From: Glandiceps talaboti
Lineage: Eukaryota; Hemichordata; Enteropneusta; Spengelidae
Direction: 5' to 3'
Assembly: GCF_964340395.1 (NCBI RefSeq)
Contig: NC_135550.1
Span: 4,686,601 to 4,750,600 of the forward strand
DNA length: 64,000 nucleotides
The notes under the pieces are model-generated. The model was not told the origin of the DNA, did no database searches, and saw nothing but the letters and a program-made list of their open reading frames with translations. Position numbers and translations under genes: made by a program. Positions within the stretch are counted from its first letter, which is position 1, and every line of letters begins with the position of its first letter. Below, one piece after another: positions 49,538 through 61,179 of the stretch.

Positions 49538-52040
49538 GGGGTATACCATTTGATTTCGGGAGGGGGAGAGGATTTACGGGAAAAAAATAGTCGCCGACCA
49601 AAAGTGGGGAGGGGGGGGGGGTATGCAGATACTTAAAAAAATTCCAGGGTATGAGTTAAAAATAAAATGCAAGTGCAGAAACTAGCTACAAATGTCAACT
49701 TCCCATGCAGGTACATATAGTTTTTTTTAGAATGATAAAATAATTTTAAATTGAATGGCATGCAACAATATGACTTTGAGGATATTTCCATTCCTGGTGT
49801 TAGTTTTCTGAAATTCAAATTTCAATTAAGATTAGGAAAGGGTATTGTTATCAATTTGACATGTTAAAATAACACCTGATAGCACTCCTTAAATATCAAA
49901 CATTTCTAGGAGCAGGGAGGGGAAATCACCCTACACTGCTCTCTAGTATTTTGATTCAAAGTTAATTAACTAATTGACATGTTCCCACCTTGACATATTA
50001 AATAGCATCATATAGCAGTCTTTTAGTCCTTCAATTTCAAACATATCTAGGGGTACCCACCCCTTTGTATTTTGATTCAAATTTTACTTCATATTAGTTA
50101 CTACATCGACATGTTAAAATAGCACCAGAAAGCATTCTTTTAGTCCTTGAATTTCAAAAATCTGTAGGGACGTAGGGGGACCCTCCTCCATACCCTCCCA
50201 CTCTTGGCTCCGTCAAACTTCTATTCAACTTTCACTGCCTACTTTCCAGTTTTACCAGCTACTTTTGGAATATTAAAAGTTACATTCATTGTTACCTCTT
50301 ACTTTGAAATAAGCTACATTCATCATGTATGTCTCCTGTTATGAGGAAATTCAATTTCAAAAATAAAAAAAATTACACGACGTGACGCAATACAATGCGA
50401 CGCGACGCGCGCGGCGAATGGTCAAATTAAATTTAAAGCATATATTTTTGAAAAATATTGATGTACCCGTACTTGGCCAAAATATTGCTGTACTACCCGT
50501 ACTTGGCCAAAATATTGCTGTGCTACCCGTACTTGGCCAAACTATTGATGTACCCGTACTTGGCCAAACTATTGATGTACCCGTACTTGGCCAAACTATT
50601 GATGTACTCGTACTTGGCCAAAATATTGATGTACCCGTACTTGGCCAAAATATTGATGTACTACCCGTACTTGGCCAAAATATTGATGTACCCGTACTTG
50701 GCCAAAATATTGCTGTACTACCCGTACTTGGCCAAAATATTGATGTACCCGTACTTGGCCAAAATATTGCTGTACTACCCGTACTTGGCCAAACTATTGA
50801 TGTACCCGTACTTGGCCAAAATATTGATGTACCCGTACTTGGCCAAAATATTGCTGTACTCGTACTTGGCCAAAATATTGATGTACCCGTACTTGGCCAA
50901 AATATTGCTGTACTACCCGTACTTGGCCAAACTATTGATGTACCCGTACTTGGCCAAAATATTGATGTACCCGTACTTGGCCAAAATATTGCTGTACTAC
51001 CCGTACTTGGCCAAAATATTGCTGTACTCGTACTTGGCCAAAATATTGATGTACCCGTACTTGGCCAAAATATTGCTGTACTACCCGTACTTGGCCAAAC
51101 TATTGATGTACCCGTACTTGGCCAAACTATTGATGTACCCGTACTTGGCCAAAATATTGATGTACCCGTACTTGGCCAAAATATTGCTGTACTACCCGTA
51201 CTTGGCCAAACTATTGATGTACCCGTACTTGGCCAAAATATTGATGTACCCGTACTTGGCCAAAATATTGCTGTACTACCCGTACTTGGCCAAACTATTG
51301 ATGTACCCGTACTTGGCCAAAATATTGATGTACCCGTACTTGGCCAAAATATTGCTGTACTACCCGTACTTGGCCAAAATATTGCTGTACTCGTACTTGG
51401 CCAAAATATTGATGTACCCGTACTTGGCCAAAATATTGCTGTACTACCCGTACTTGGCCAAACTATTGATGTACCCGTACTTGGCCAAACTATTGATGTA
51501 CCCGTACTTGGCCAAAATATTGATGTACCCGTACTTGGCCAAAATATTGCTGTACTACCCGTACTTGGCCAAACTATTGATGTACCCGTACTTGGCCAAA
51601 ATATTGATGTACCCGTACTTGGCCAAAATATTGATGTACCCGTACTTGGCCAAAATATTGATGTACCCGTACTTGGCCAAAATATTGCTGTACTACCCGT
51701 ACTTGGCCAAAATATTGATGTACCCGTACTTGGCCAAAATATTGATGTACCCGTACTTGGCCAAAATATTGCTGTACTACCCGTACTTGGCCAAAATATT
51801 GCTGTACTACCCGTACTTGGCCAAACTATTGATGTACCCGTACTTGGCCAAAATATTGATGTACTCGTACTTGGCCAAAATATTGCTGTACCCGTACTTG
51901 GCCAAAATATTGATGTACCCGTACTTGGCCAAAATATTGCTGTCTAGTTGCTCTCGAAAAAATTCTGTCCTGGTGGTTAAAAAAATGTTGGGTCCACATC
52001 CTTCAGCCGCCACCCCCCCCCCCATCAAATGGTATACCCC
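49538..52040. mobile_element. 2.5-kb element with 17-bp inverted ends and minisatellite core, inside the LINE
   Basis: GGGGTATACCATTTGAT at 49,538-49,554 is exactly inverted at 52,024-52,040. It interrupts the LINE reverse-transcriptase region: the FERV...SN motif is just left, and LD-PxQFAYR is just right. Its contents are about 900 bp of unremarkable AT-rich DNA with G runs, a 1.5-kb minisatellite, and a short right flank. There is no transposase. Confidence 0.7.
50458..51945. repeat. 27/30-bp minisatellite with higher-order structure
   Basis: About 53 units of gtacccgtacttggccaaaa followed by tattgat (27 bp), with 30-bp variants carrying an extra tac and gct for gat, and caaacta for caaaata. 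The rare variant gctgtactcg recurs at 51,021 and 51,384, giving a higher-order period of 363 bp. Since 27 and 30 are divisible by three, two plus-strand frames stay open for over 520 codons. These are repeat artefacts: no start context, no signal, and both frames are equally open. Confidence 0.95.
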
Positions 52041-53090
52041 AAACTCTGTACTTCCTCCTTCATTAGACGAGACCCCTATCAATTTGCTTATCGCAAGACG
52101 CTGTCTCTAGCTCAATGACACTTCATTATGTACTAAATTATCTTGAAAAAGGTAGCTTTTACACCATAATACCCGCTAACCTTCACAAGAAATTACTCAG
52201 ACTTGGCTTCGACCACTACATATACGTATACCCTTTGTAATTGGGTTCTTAATTTCCTCAGGCCTCAGGTTGTTAAAGTTGTGTCACTCTGTGCCCCAGG
52301 TTGTGTTCTTTCCTCGATGTTATACGCTCTTGTCACGATTCTGAATCGTCAAGTGACGGATCTTTAATAGTTGAATTTGCATATTATGAACAATAGTAAT
52401 TAGTGAACATATAGAGACCATGTTGACAAACTTTTGTTGATTGGTGTGGCCATGATAACTTTCAGATAAACGTCAGTAAGACAATTTGAAAATATATCAT
52501 AGACTTTAGAAAGAATAAGGTTGAAATTCTTGATAAGGATGTTGAAATAGTTCGCACTTTTAAATTTCTCGGTACGCTCCTTTCTATTATGACTTGAAGT
52601 GGGAAAGCACTGTTAATCATATTGCGGAGAGAGCTAACGCCTTTATTTCATTCGTCGACTGAAAGGTTTTGATACTATACTACCGGGCTGTGTCCTTACG
52701 TTTTCTATTACTAGTAAGACAGCAGCTACTAATATCCGACATTGGGGATATGAGCTGTCATCTCTCGAGGCGAGTCAAAGCCCGGACTACCAGGAAGTCA
52801 ACGTCTATAATCAGACACTATGATTTATATCACAGTGTTTGATATGTTTACCGTCTGGTACACTCACGTCACAGGTCTTATCAAGCAAAGTTAATTGTTT
52901 CAAAAGTAGTTTTATCTAGGTGTTGTTCTTATTGTAAACGATTCGTAATGTTGTTGCAGTGTTACATGATAGTATTATTTGTTGCAGCAAATTTGTTTTT
53001 CCACTTGGAAATGTCATTTTAACCCGAATTTCGCAGAACCACCACAAATTTCATTGAATGTACAAATACATATAACAAAGTATTGCTATT
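52041..53090 (+). mobile_element. CR1/L2-like LINE remnant, copy 2, 3' part
   Basis: Continues the LINE interrupted at 49,537. Degenerate RT motifs include ccctatcaatttgcttatcg (PxQFAYR) and a C-x-L-x-x-x-L-Y-A-L-type block. The sequence aligns with 23,620-23,990 and 24,900-25,290 of copy 1, and the non-LINE 3' flank is also shared (to 53,640). Confidence 0.8.
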
Positions 53091-53640
53091 AGAAACACCT
53101 TTCATACAACAGATACTTTAACCCAGCACGAAAATTATGTAGGTGGTGTTATATCCGTATTGTGTGTGACTCTTCTTTTATACCATTAACAGCACCATTT
53201 ACCACCAATAACTGCATTGTTGTACTTTAGGTGTCAGTTCTCAATACACTTTAGTACTATCATTTTACGTACAGTACTCTGACCTTGATTATTAGCTTTC
53301 ACATAGACATCAAATCATACACACTCACCTTTAAGAAGATCGATCACGAGAAATGCAGATGCGGAAATGGTTCGCCAGTGGATCACAGTATATCTTTATA
53401 CACCGTCGTTGATGTTTTCGAAACTTAAGACCATACATGGCTCTTTCTTTAATTTGCCATAGCAAATCACCTTCCTGATATTGACATCACGTGATTTAAC
53501 ACACCAAACTACTTCTGCTTATACCAGGTCATGCATTGCACGGCCAGTAATAATTGTTTTATGATCCCAGCAAGCCTTTAAGCTTACGATTCGCTTGTTT
53601 ACAAAGTCACTATATACATTTCTTGTTAAGCCTATCTTTA

Positions 53641-54759
53641 AGGTTTTTCATCTATCTATTTATACTGTGTCATTAACTGAAAGGTTATACAATTTAGAGA
53701 CACAAAATGAAGGTTTTTACACAAATATTTGTTAACTTGCAATAAATTTATGATAGCGCATGAAAGGGGAATTTTATTCGCGGTACCTGTTAGGGGCAAA
53801 ATCAATAGCTCAACATGGTGTAGGATTTTTTTAAAAAAATAGTTAGGCCTGAGGATGTCCCCCCCCCCCCTCCCTCATCGTTTCAGACAGCACTACCAAT
53901 TTCAACTCAGTATGTCATAGTATGTAGTGACATGAATATAAAGCTAGTATGTAGTGAGGAAAAATATTTCTTTTTAATTTGTTAACAGCAGTTTACTTTA
54001 TTTTAGTGCCATGCATATATAATAGCAAAAATTCTTCCATTTCTCTGGTGTCACAACCTGATTTGATGAATAAGATTTATATAACACATGGATGTATCCA
54101 CACGATACACAGAAAACACATCCACTACCTATAAGTCATAATAACTGAAAATGGCGACATTTTGTTGACCTTTGGCCTAAGAATATGATATTTTAATATC
54201 CAAAACTTTTGACAAAATATTTGTAATTGACTAATTATTCATAATATACAGTGTGTAACATGTAAATATGACTTTTCAGTAACTTTGACATGGTTTTATA
54301 GGCACGGTAAGTATTAAGCCGACCAAAGCATGTGTTTACCCATAGCAATACATGGTATTTCAGTTTTCTCGCGATATAACAAAACGCCCAAGGGTGCGCG
54401 AGTGGCACCCATCAGATATGTTAACAGGACACCTTTCTGAATCTGCAAAAAAATATCATATAACTCACATTTCAAAGTTAACCCCTAAAAACACCTCTGG
54501 CAACTGGACTAGTAGTGCACACGTTCGTGTTGAAAATGCAACCTTACCGTAGATGGCGCTCTTTCCTTAGTAACCTTTGACCCGTTTGCATGCACGGATA
54601 TCCGCACATGATATCCATGATTGATATCAACATTACATCCTTTGAAAACCCGTGATGGTGCCGGTGCAGTGCCTGGTCTCGTACAGGTGATCGCTACGCA
54701 TACTATAACTTAAAGACAAGATTTTGTTGCCTTTTCGTTCCTCTTTTTGGTTTAGCTCA
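53641..54759. other. intergenic upstream of CHURC1
   Basis: No gene supported. A 66-codon open frame at 54,352-54,552 has no context. The last 60 bases before the CHURC1 ATG contain pyrimidine-rich cttttcgttcctcttttt, a plausible leader. Confidence 0.4.
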
Positions 54760-57700
54760 ATGTGTACAGACTGTGTAAAACAAAAATGTCCCGACAGGGT
54801 GAGTAACAATTACTAACATATTTATCTGTACCATAACATTATTAATCTCGTAGTACTAGTGTAGCATGTGTAGGTCCATGCCACTGCCAGGGATTAAAGC
54901 ACTTTGGGCAAAATGTCTGAAAACTCAATACAAGAACTAGCATAGAGATGGTTTATTGATAGTCCTGCTTGCAGATGGTGCACGGGTCTACATTACTGAC
55001 ATGACCTTCAGAAAGGAGGGACAATTGTCAGAATCGATCGAGTCCCAAATGACTAACATATGCAAGCAGGGCCAGTTTATTGAGAGCAGCCTACAGTACA
55101 TGTCTTCTATGCGTTATTCAAAATGGGGAATCTATATAAGAAATTTGCTTGATAAATATAGTGAGAACAGTATGTGGTCAAATCTTTGCAGGTTCAATTC
55201 TAGAATCAAGAAGGCACATGATAATTTAATAATATAAACTGAATGTAGCTAGCCTTTAAAATATTACAATAAGACAACCAAGAAAGTTAAACCTGTTACA
55301 TTGAATTGATATGACCTGGTTCCAAATTGATTTTAAAAAATAAAGAAGTACAAAACCTTGTAGACACATCACTTTAAAGTTTGATTAGGATGTTGCTATA
55401 CTTGTCTTGATGAGTACACTTCCAACATAGGATGGCTGGATTATTATGATGGAAAGTAGGTATGAAAATTTTGTTTTGGTTACAACTTTAAATCTTCAAA
55501 AAATCATATATCTATCATTGCCCTGAACATGAAGTTGTGCGGCAACGCAGTATTTTCGCTATTTTTTCTTCTTTGTCATTTAATAATTCAAATTTTCATT
55601 CCTTAAATGACAAAAGTAAATTTGTGCATATTTTGACCTTAGATGATAAACTTTCTCTTGTTGATGTAAACAATCCTCCAGCTGCTGGCTAAATGACTAT
55701 TGTATTCACTTGATTTCTGTATGTTATTTTTGTATGCTTTACCATGCTTGCTATGGCATGTTGTTATGCAATAAAGATTATTAAAGGTATTAAAAATGTA
55801 TGAACAGAGTGACAACCACATATTATTAATTTATTAACTTCTATCAAGCTGTATTTTGACCATCACATCCAGGGAAACACATGTTTGGACACTGGTGCAT
55901 ACTTGTTCAACTTCCAAGAATGCTGTGAATGCAAACAGAGAGTGCCACTTAAAATGGTGGACAGGCATGAAGAAACAGATGACGATGATGATGAAGAATC
56001 TGTAACTTATCAACGTAAGTTTGCCCTATGATGTCTTGACTTTGATATCAAGTTACAGCACATGGAGCCCAGGAACCGTGTTACAAACAAACAAACAAAT
56101 ATGCATGGGTAAATGAAATATCATTTTAAACCCATGAATAACTATCTATAAACATGTATATATGTACATACTGGCCAGTGTACTATTTAAATAATATACA
56201 CAGATAGAAAAATATAGTATATTATTTCAAATTCAATCATATACAGACCCATGTATACATATACATGTTTATAGTTATCCATGAGTTTAAAATATTCATT
56301 TACCCAATGCATATTTGTTTGTGTATTTATTTGTTTCTTTGTTAGTAACATAGTTCTGGGCTTCCTGTGGTTACAGTTCTCAACGCTTTGTACAATAATT
56401 AGAATCTCAAACACTTTCATTTACCATAAGTTTATGCAAACAGATTGCAGTAAATTAGGAGACTGCCATCTTGAATTGTACTGAATGACACATATGCCAA
56501 GAATAAGCATGGATCAAGCAAATGACGTAAACCACCTTTTGTAACTACATATATCTACTAGTCTTGGCTACCCAGACCTTTGCAGGAGGGCTATCCTTCC
56601 AATCACCCCAGATTTTAGGTATTACCAAATCTACAAATAATCCCACAGTCCTTTGTCTCCTGGCATGCTCTGTCTGGCATATATTCTTTGAAAGATGTCC
56701 CTTTACACATACAAACACCAAACATACACACAAAGAAACACCACACAACATCCAAATGCCAAGTTGTAGCATTGTACATTGAAAGTATGATATTGATACG
56801 GTGTACCTACCAAAATGATCAGATAAGGTATACAGTATAGCACAAGTAGCAATCACTGAAACAAACTAAATTACACATACATATATATATTAAGGGAAAA
56901 AAATGCTAAATGGATCTCACCTAGGGGTTAATCTAATGGTGAAATCATTAATGGCTTTTTTATTGCTGATGATGTAGCCCTTGTATTTAATGTAATTATG
57001 TAGCCCTTAATTATTATAATTATTATATTACTGCAGATGTATGTTCTAATTGTATGCACATAGTGGCTGAGCACCATTACACTTTCAGTGTACAAGATGA
57101 TTTTCAGGTAAGTGGTAGTCATACTTTGTGTTCAGTGACTCACCTTGTCAATTACCTCCATCTTGATTTCTCAATATAGTCACATCATAACACAGGCATT
57201 GATTATTTATCATGTCGGGAAACAAGGTGTATTGGGGCAACCTCAATGAAACAGACATAATGATGTTGTTCTCATGATTAGCCACTCGGCCTCTAATAGA
57301 AGACTACGTTTTTAGTTGTGGATCAGTAATGCATCATATTGGCATAGGGGGCTCACTTGGTACCAGTCAACATGTATATATTGATACATGTTAAGTGATT
57401 TTTGCTCAGGTTAGGGAACCATGGTAACAAGGGAAGGGGGCTTAGGGGTATGTAAAACTAAAAGTACCAGTATTTTTGACAGAATCTGTCATAACTTTGT
57501 TTAGGAACCCCGTTATTCACCACCCTTATACATAACAACTGTCAGAACATACTGCAAATCTAGATATTTTTGCCACTTAGACAGTTTTAGAATTTAACAC
57601 TTTTATTTCATTCTCAGATATTGATTTTACTAATTACATGGCTGGTACACTGTGTTCATGTATAAGAAGATATTTTAGTCACTACTTATATTTGCATATT

Positions 57701-58466
57701 TATATCCTTGCAAAGTAAACAAAAAGAAGTCTTCAGCAAATATTTCCATGTTTACAGTAGTGTGTCTAGTCAGAACATATTTAGCATGTCTAATTTACTA
57801 TGTTAACTCATAGACAGTAGAGGGTCTCCCCTCTACTGTCTATGGTTAACTGCAACAACATCATTGCAAGTAATAGTTCTTACAACTATTACCACTACTG
57901 ACTCATGTTATGACCATCATCCGTAATCACAATCTGCCACTATTACTACCTCTAACAACAGCTCAAACATATTAAGAATAGAATAATACCCAAATGTTTG
58001 CTGACATTCCATAAGCATTGTCAAGGATGTTTAAGAATAAAGATATCTTTATGAGGTATTTTCCAGACATTAGCAGTTCATCATACAACTCATAAGCCAG
58101 CCCTCCCTTTGTCAATTGTTCACTCTATACAATCCCACAATTTGGATGTAATGATTATGCAAATCCCCATCATCAGCCTCATCCTCAGCCTCTTTTACAG
58201 CACCATCCAAGACACCGTCCAGAGGCAGTGCGATGTTTTTCACAGTGTCCAGAGGCAGTGCGATATTTCGCAGTGTCGCGGAAGACATAACAGCTCTGGT
58301 TTGTGAGAATGGCAAATCCCTTGTTAGCTCAGTGATGTCACTGACTTGTGCACCTTTTCTGTCTTTCTTTTAGGAATATCAGATGTTTTGTATGCTGTGT
58401 GGCAGAGGAGCTGATAGTGTTAGTGTGCTACCAGATGACCCCAGGAAACTACAAGCACTCTTCTAG
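54760..58466 (+). CDS. CHURC1: Churchill zinc-binding protein, four exons
   Basis: Exons are 54,760-54,798, 55,873-56,014, 57,037-57,107 and 58,374-58,466, all with GT-AG introns (phases 0, 1, 0), giving 114 aa against about 112 in vertebrates. Exon 1 gives [13 protein letters not shown]. Exon 2 gives [22 protein letters not shown] and an acidic [11 protein letters not shown]. Exon 3 gives [18 protein letters not shown]. Exon 4 gives [15 protein letters not shown] and ends [13 protein letters not shown]. The cysteine and histidine pairs (C2/C5, CxxC in exon 2, CSNC, HH, CMLC) and the DDPR C-terminal motif are those of Churchill. In vertebrates it is an FGF-induced zinc-binding factor in neural and mesoderm decisions; its role elsewhere is less clear. 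No key residue is missing. Confidence 0.95.
56051..56380. mobile_element. 330-bp foldback MITE in CHURC1 intron 2
   Basis: Arms of about 140 bp. Left: gttacagcacatggagccca, ggaaccgtgttacaaac, atgcatgggtaaatga, ctataaacatgtat. Right, in reverse complement: ctgtaaccacaggaagccca, gaactatgttactaac, atgcattgggtaaatga, ctataaacatgtat. No coding capacity. Confidence 0.7.
57802..57850. repeat. 22-bp-arm hairpin in CHURC1 intron 3
   Basis: gttaac, one extra base, catagacagtagaggg, loop tctc, ccctctactgtctatg, gttaac. The only imperfection is one unpaired T (57,808). Confidence 0.8.
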
Positions 58467-58651
58467 TACATTCCTTACCACAGGCAAAGAAAAGACTGTG
58501 TTTCCACATAAGATAAGATGTGTAAACATAGACCCCTAAAATAGCAATCTTAAACTTTCTTGAAGAAAACTCATTCTCAGCTGAAATCAAGAGAGAATGA
58601 GGATTGTCACCATACACAGTTTTGAAATCAAATTCAAGCCATTTTAGAATC

Positions 58652-58846
58652 CTAAATGACAGCAACTAATGTGACAACAAGATTGTCAGTGTCCTTGAAA
58701 ACATGATGGTGAACCTTCATTTCTTTCATAAAAGGACCAGGAACAAGTTTTTGTATGGCGAAGTGTGGGGTTATTTGAAGACCTTTGATTTCCAGGGACA
58801 TTGGTCCTGGAGGTGCAGTCGACATTAAATTGCAAAGTACATCCAC
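58652..58846 (-). CDS. terminal exon of an unidentified gene
   Basis: Minus strand: acceptor ttttttag (58,847-58,848) followed by 64 codons and TAG. It encodes VDVLCNLMSTAPPGPMSLEI, then KGLQITPHFAIQKLVPG and a continuation ending DNLVVTLVAVI. The composition is protein-like, with an alternating hydrophobic pattern that suggests a beta-rich domain end. I do not recognise the family. The donor exon should lie at higher coordinates on the minus strand, between here and the TRMT6 stop or nested further away; I could not find it. It converges with CHURC1, whose stop is 186 bases away. Confidence 0.5.
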   Translation of the reverse strand: MDVLCNLMSTAPPGPMSLEIKGLQITPHFAIQKLVPGPFMKEMKVHHHVFKDTDNLVVTLVAVI

Positions 58847-59465
58847 CTAAAAAAATTAAGATGTGCAAAAATAAGAAAGAATATAAAAAGCAACTTGACC
58901 ATAAGTGTCAATCTAGAAATATATATTGATATACTTTACACACAAGTTTTTTATGCTAACAAATTTAAAGTGTTTGTCAGAATCTTTTCATGCTGAGATA
59001 TAACATATATCAAGTTGAACATTATATTTTGACAACATTGGGGAATAATATATAATTGTACATCCCCAAGTAAAATTGATGAAAAATCAATAAAACTAAT
59101 GGTTATAATTATTATATTTGTCATCACAGAACCAGTGACATAGACTGGTTGTCATGACAAAACAACCAGAGTATATAATCCATATTTTGTGTTCAAAGAC
59201 AGTATGATGTGTGTATGGTATAGTCATGGATGAGTACAAGTTATATATCAATTTTGAGTTTGAACTGGGATATGGAGACTCTTTTGACGTTGGCAAGATG
59301 ACACATCATTAGTGTGTGTGAAGCTGCTGGTTGAAGAACTTCAACCTATATAGAGCAACAGTCCGAGTGACTGTGATATAGCAGTCATATTTCAGCTGAA
59401 TTATGTACAATTATGTAGTTAAAAATGTCAATACATGTATATTAACCTTGCCTGTAGTGTGTGTA
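58847..59465. other. intergenic, nothing recognised
   Basis: AT-rich. AATAAA at about 59,090 (+) could serve CHURC1 as a distal poly(A) signal. No repeats or open frames are supported. Confidence 0.4.
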
Positions 59466-59469
59466 TCAT

Positions 59470-59550
59470 TTATGTATGTATGTATGTATGTATGTATGTA
59501 TGTATGTATGTACATTGTATGTATGCATGTAATGTGTGTATATGTATGTT

Positions 59551-59587
<37 letters not shown>

Positions 59588-59695
59588 ATGTATGTATGCA
59601 TGCATGCATGCATGCGTTATGTATGTATGTATGTATGTATGTATGCATGCATGCATGCATGCGTTATGTATGTGTGTGTGTATGTATGTATGTAC
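59470..59695. repeat. (ATGT)n / (ATGC)n / (GT)n microsatellite
   Basis: A run of ATGT tetranucleotides, a GT stretch, and two copies of an ATGT-(GCAT)n-GCGTT block. Open frames here are artefacts. Confidence 0.95.
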
Positions 59696-60066
59696 TGCTC
59701 ATCAAATAATGCTATGGGTATGAAAGTTCTGACCTAACCTCTTACCATTGCATCACACTATATCTGTACAAGTACTGATGTTAGTATAACAAGCGCAATC
59801 ATTTACATTGAATTTTGTAATTTAATACTATACCAACAATATCTATATGAAATGCATGGTATGGCATCTAATAGACTGATTCAGAATGATTTGTCCCTGG
59901 AGTACAGTCTACTCTCATAGCAAACATTTTAGACAGACATTTCAGTATAGGCCAAACAATGCATCTTATCTGTTATATATACATACTTTCTCATCAATTA
60001 ACTTTATGTTTAGACTTATATATATCTAAGTTTTTAATTTACGAGACAGACAGACAGATAGACATA

Positions 60067-60283
60067 TCAATCTGATTAAAATCCGATGTACGAATATGAC
60101 TGGATTACTTTATTATTTATCGCTATTTCCTTCATATATTTTCGGTTTTTTTTTATTTTGTTGGTCCATATGGGAAAGTGGTGATTATGCACGTAACAGC
60201 AAAAATGACAATATATGTTTAAGGGAATAGAGGTAAACAAAGCAATATAGCTGTATCCCAACATCAGATTTTAATCAGATTGA
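60067..60283. mobile_element. 217-bp MITE
   Basis: Terminal inverted repeats tcaatctgattaaaatccga (left) and its near-exact reverse complement tcagattttaatcagattga (right). AT-rich interior without coding. No unambiguous target duplication. Confidence 0.75.
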
Positions 60284-60539
60284 GTCTTACCTATCATTAG
60301 TCTCAGATATGTGTTTGTACTGTGTTATATTCAAAGGTCTCAGATTGTGTATTAGATAGCATAAATACTGGGTAAGTAGAATTACAATCTGTCAAAAGGG
60401 AAACAAGCAAGCAGGAAAATAATGCAATTCAATCCTCTATCCCACAAAATTTATTGATGTGAAAGAGTAAAGTCCAGTTTATAAAATAAATCTGTCAATG
60501 TCTTCCCTACTTCTCCTACTTTTAAGTACCTTGATCAAC
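60284..60539. other. intergenic, nothing recognised
   Basis: Plain AT-rich sequence between two small inverted-repeat elements. Confidence 0.5.
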
Positions 60540-60627
60540 ACAAACCCTTTCAGTGCATTGTAACGAGGTCACATTCGTATGACCTCACATTAGTATGACC
60601 TCATTATAATGCACTCAAAGGGTTTGT
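60540..60627. repeat. 88-bp imperfect hairpin
   Basis: acaaaccctttcagtgcatt pairs with aatgcactcaaagggtttgt, with further pairing of gaggtca to tgacctc and a short loop. The size and shape fit either a tiny MITE or a small-RNA-precursor-like foldback. Confidence 0.75.
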
Positions 60628-61061
60628 TATTTAATTATAAGTTGCAATAAAAATACCGAGGCCATAACCTGGCCTTGCCAATCTTCAATGATCAGCAATC
60701 ATATGTTTGCAATTCTAATTTCTCTATTACAACACCTAGAATGGAGTTACTCTCAAATTACATTTTACTATTGAAACGTTTGTGCAACAACGCTTGGCGC
60801 TCTTATTCAATGTGTTAAAACTTGATGGCATCTCTTGGGAACTTTTTTTTAACAGAAAAATTGATAGAGCAATTTTAGTGCCAAGTCCTTGTTTGTAACT
60901 CTCAATAAATTACAAAAGATTAATAAATGTATATACCGGTAATGTTTCTTATTATGTACATACAAAAACAAACTTTTTACACATTCTTTTAACTTTTTGT
61001 AATGTAATGAGACACAAACACAGATCTGGTCAATGCTGTTTCACATTGATTTTTCAGTTAG

Positions 61062-61179
61062 GAAGCCACGTAGTCTGTAAGGTACGCCGTGACGGGCCGC
61101 CCTCAAACATCGGCCAACCCATGAGAGGAGGCCGGTGAGGGCGAAACGTCACGACGTATCTTACAGTCTAGAAGCCACG
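61062..61179. mobile_element. 100-bp MITE with 9-bp target duplication
   Basis: gaagccacg at 61,062-61,070 is repeated exactly at 61,171-61,179. Between them a 100-bp unit has inverted ends: tagtctgtaaggtacgccg at the left and, in reverse complement, tagactgtaagatacgtcg from the right. The inner arms carry cgccctca/tgagggcg and cggcc/ggccg. A 9-bp target duplication suggests a Mutator-like mover. Confidence 0.8.

Noticed and set aside
50382-52110. Two overlapping open frames of 521 and 550 codons, both repetitive
   Set aside because: They are the 27/30-bp minisatellite read in two frames. Unit lengths divisible by three keep frames open, and there is no start context, signal peptide or non-repeat domain.
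54956-55237. 93-codon frame within CHURC1 intron 1 with protein-like composition
   Set aside because: The CHURC1 exon 1-exon 2 join is clear without it. It has no signature, and it may be a fragment of a LINE C-terminus.
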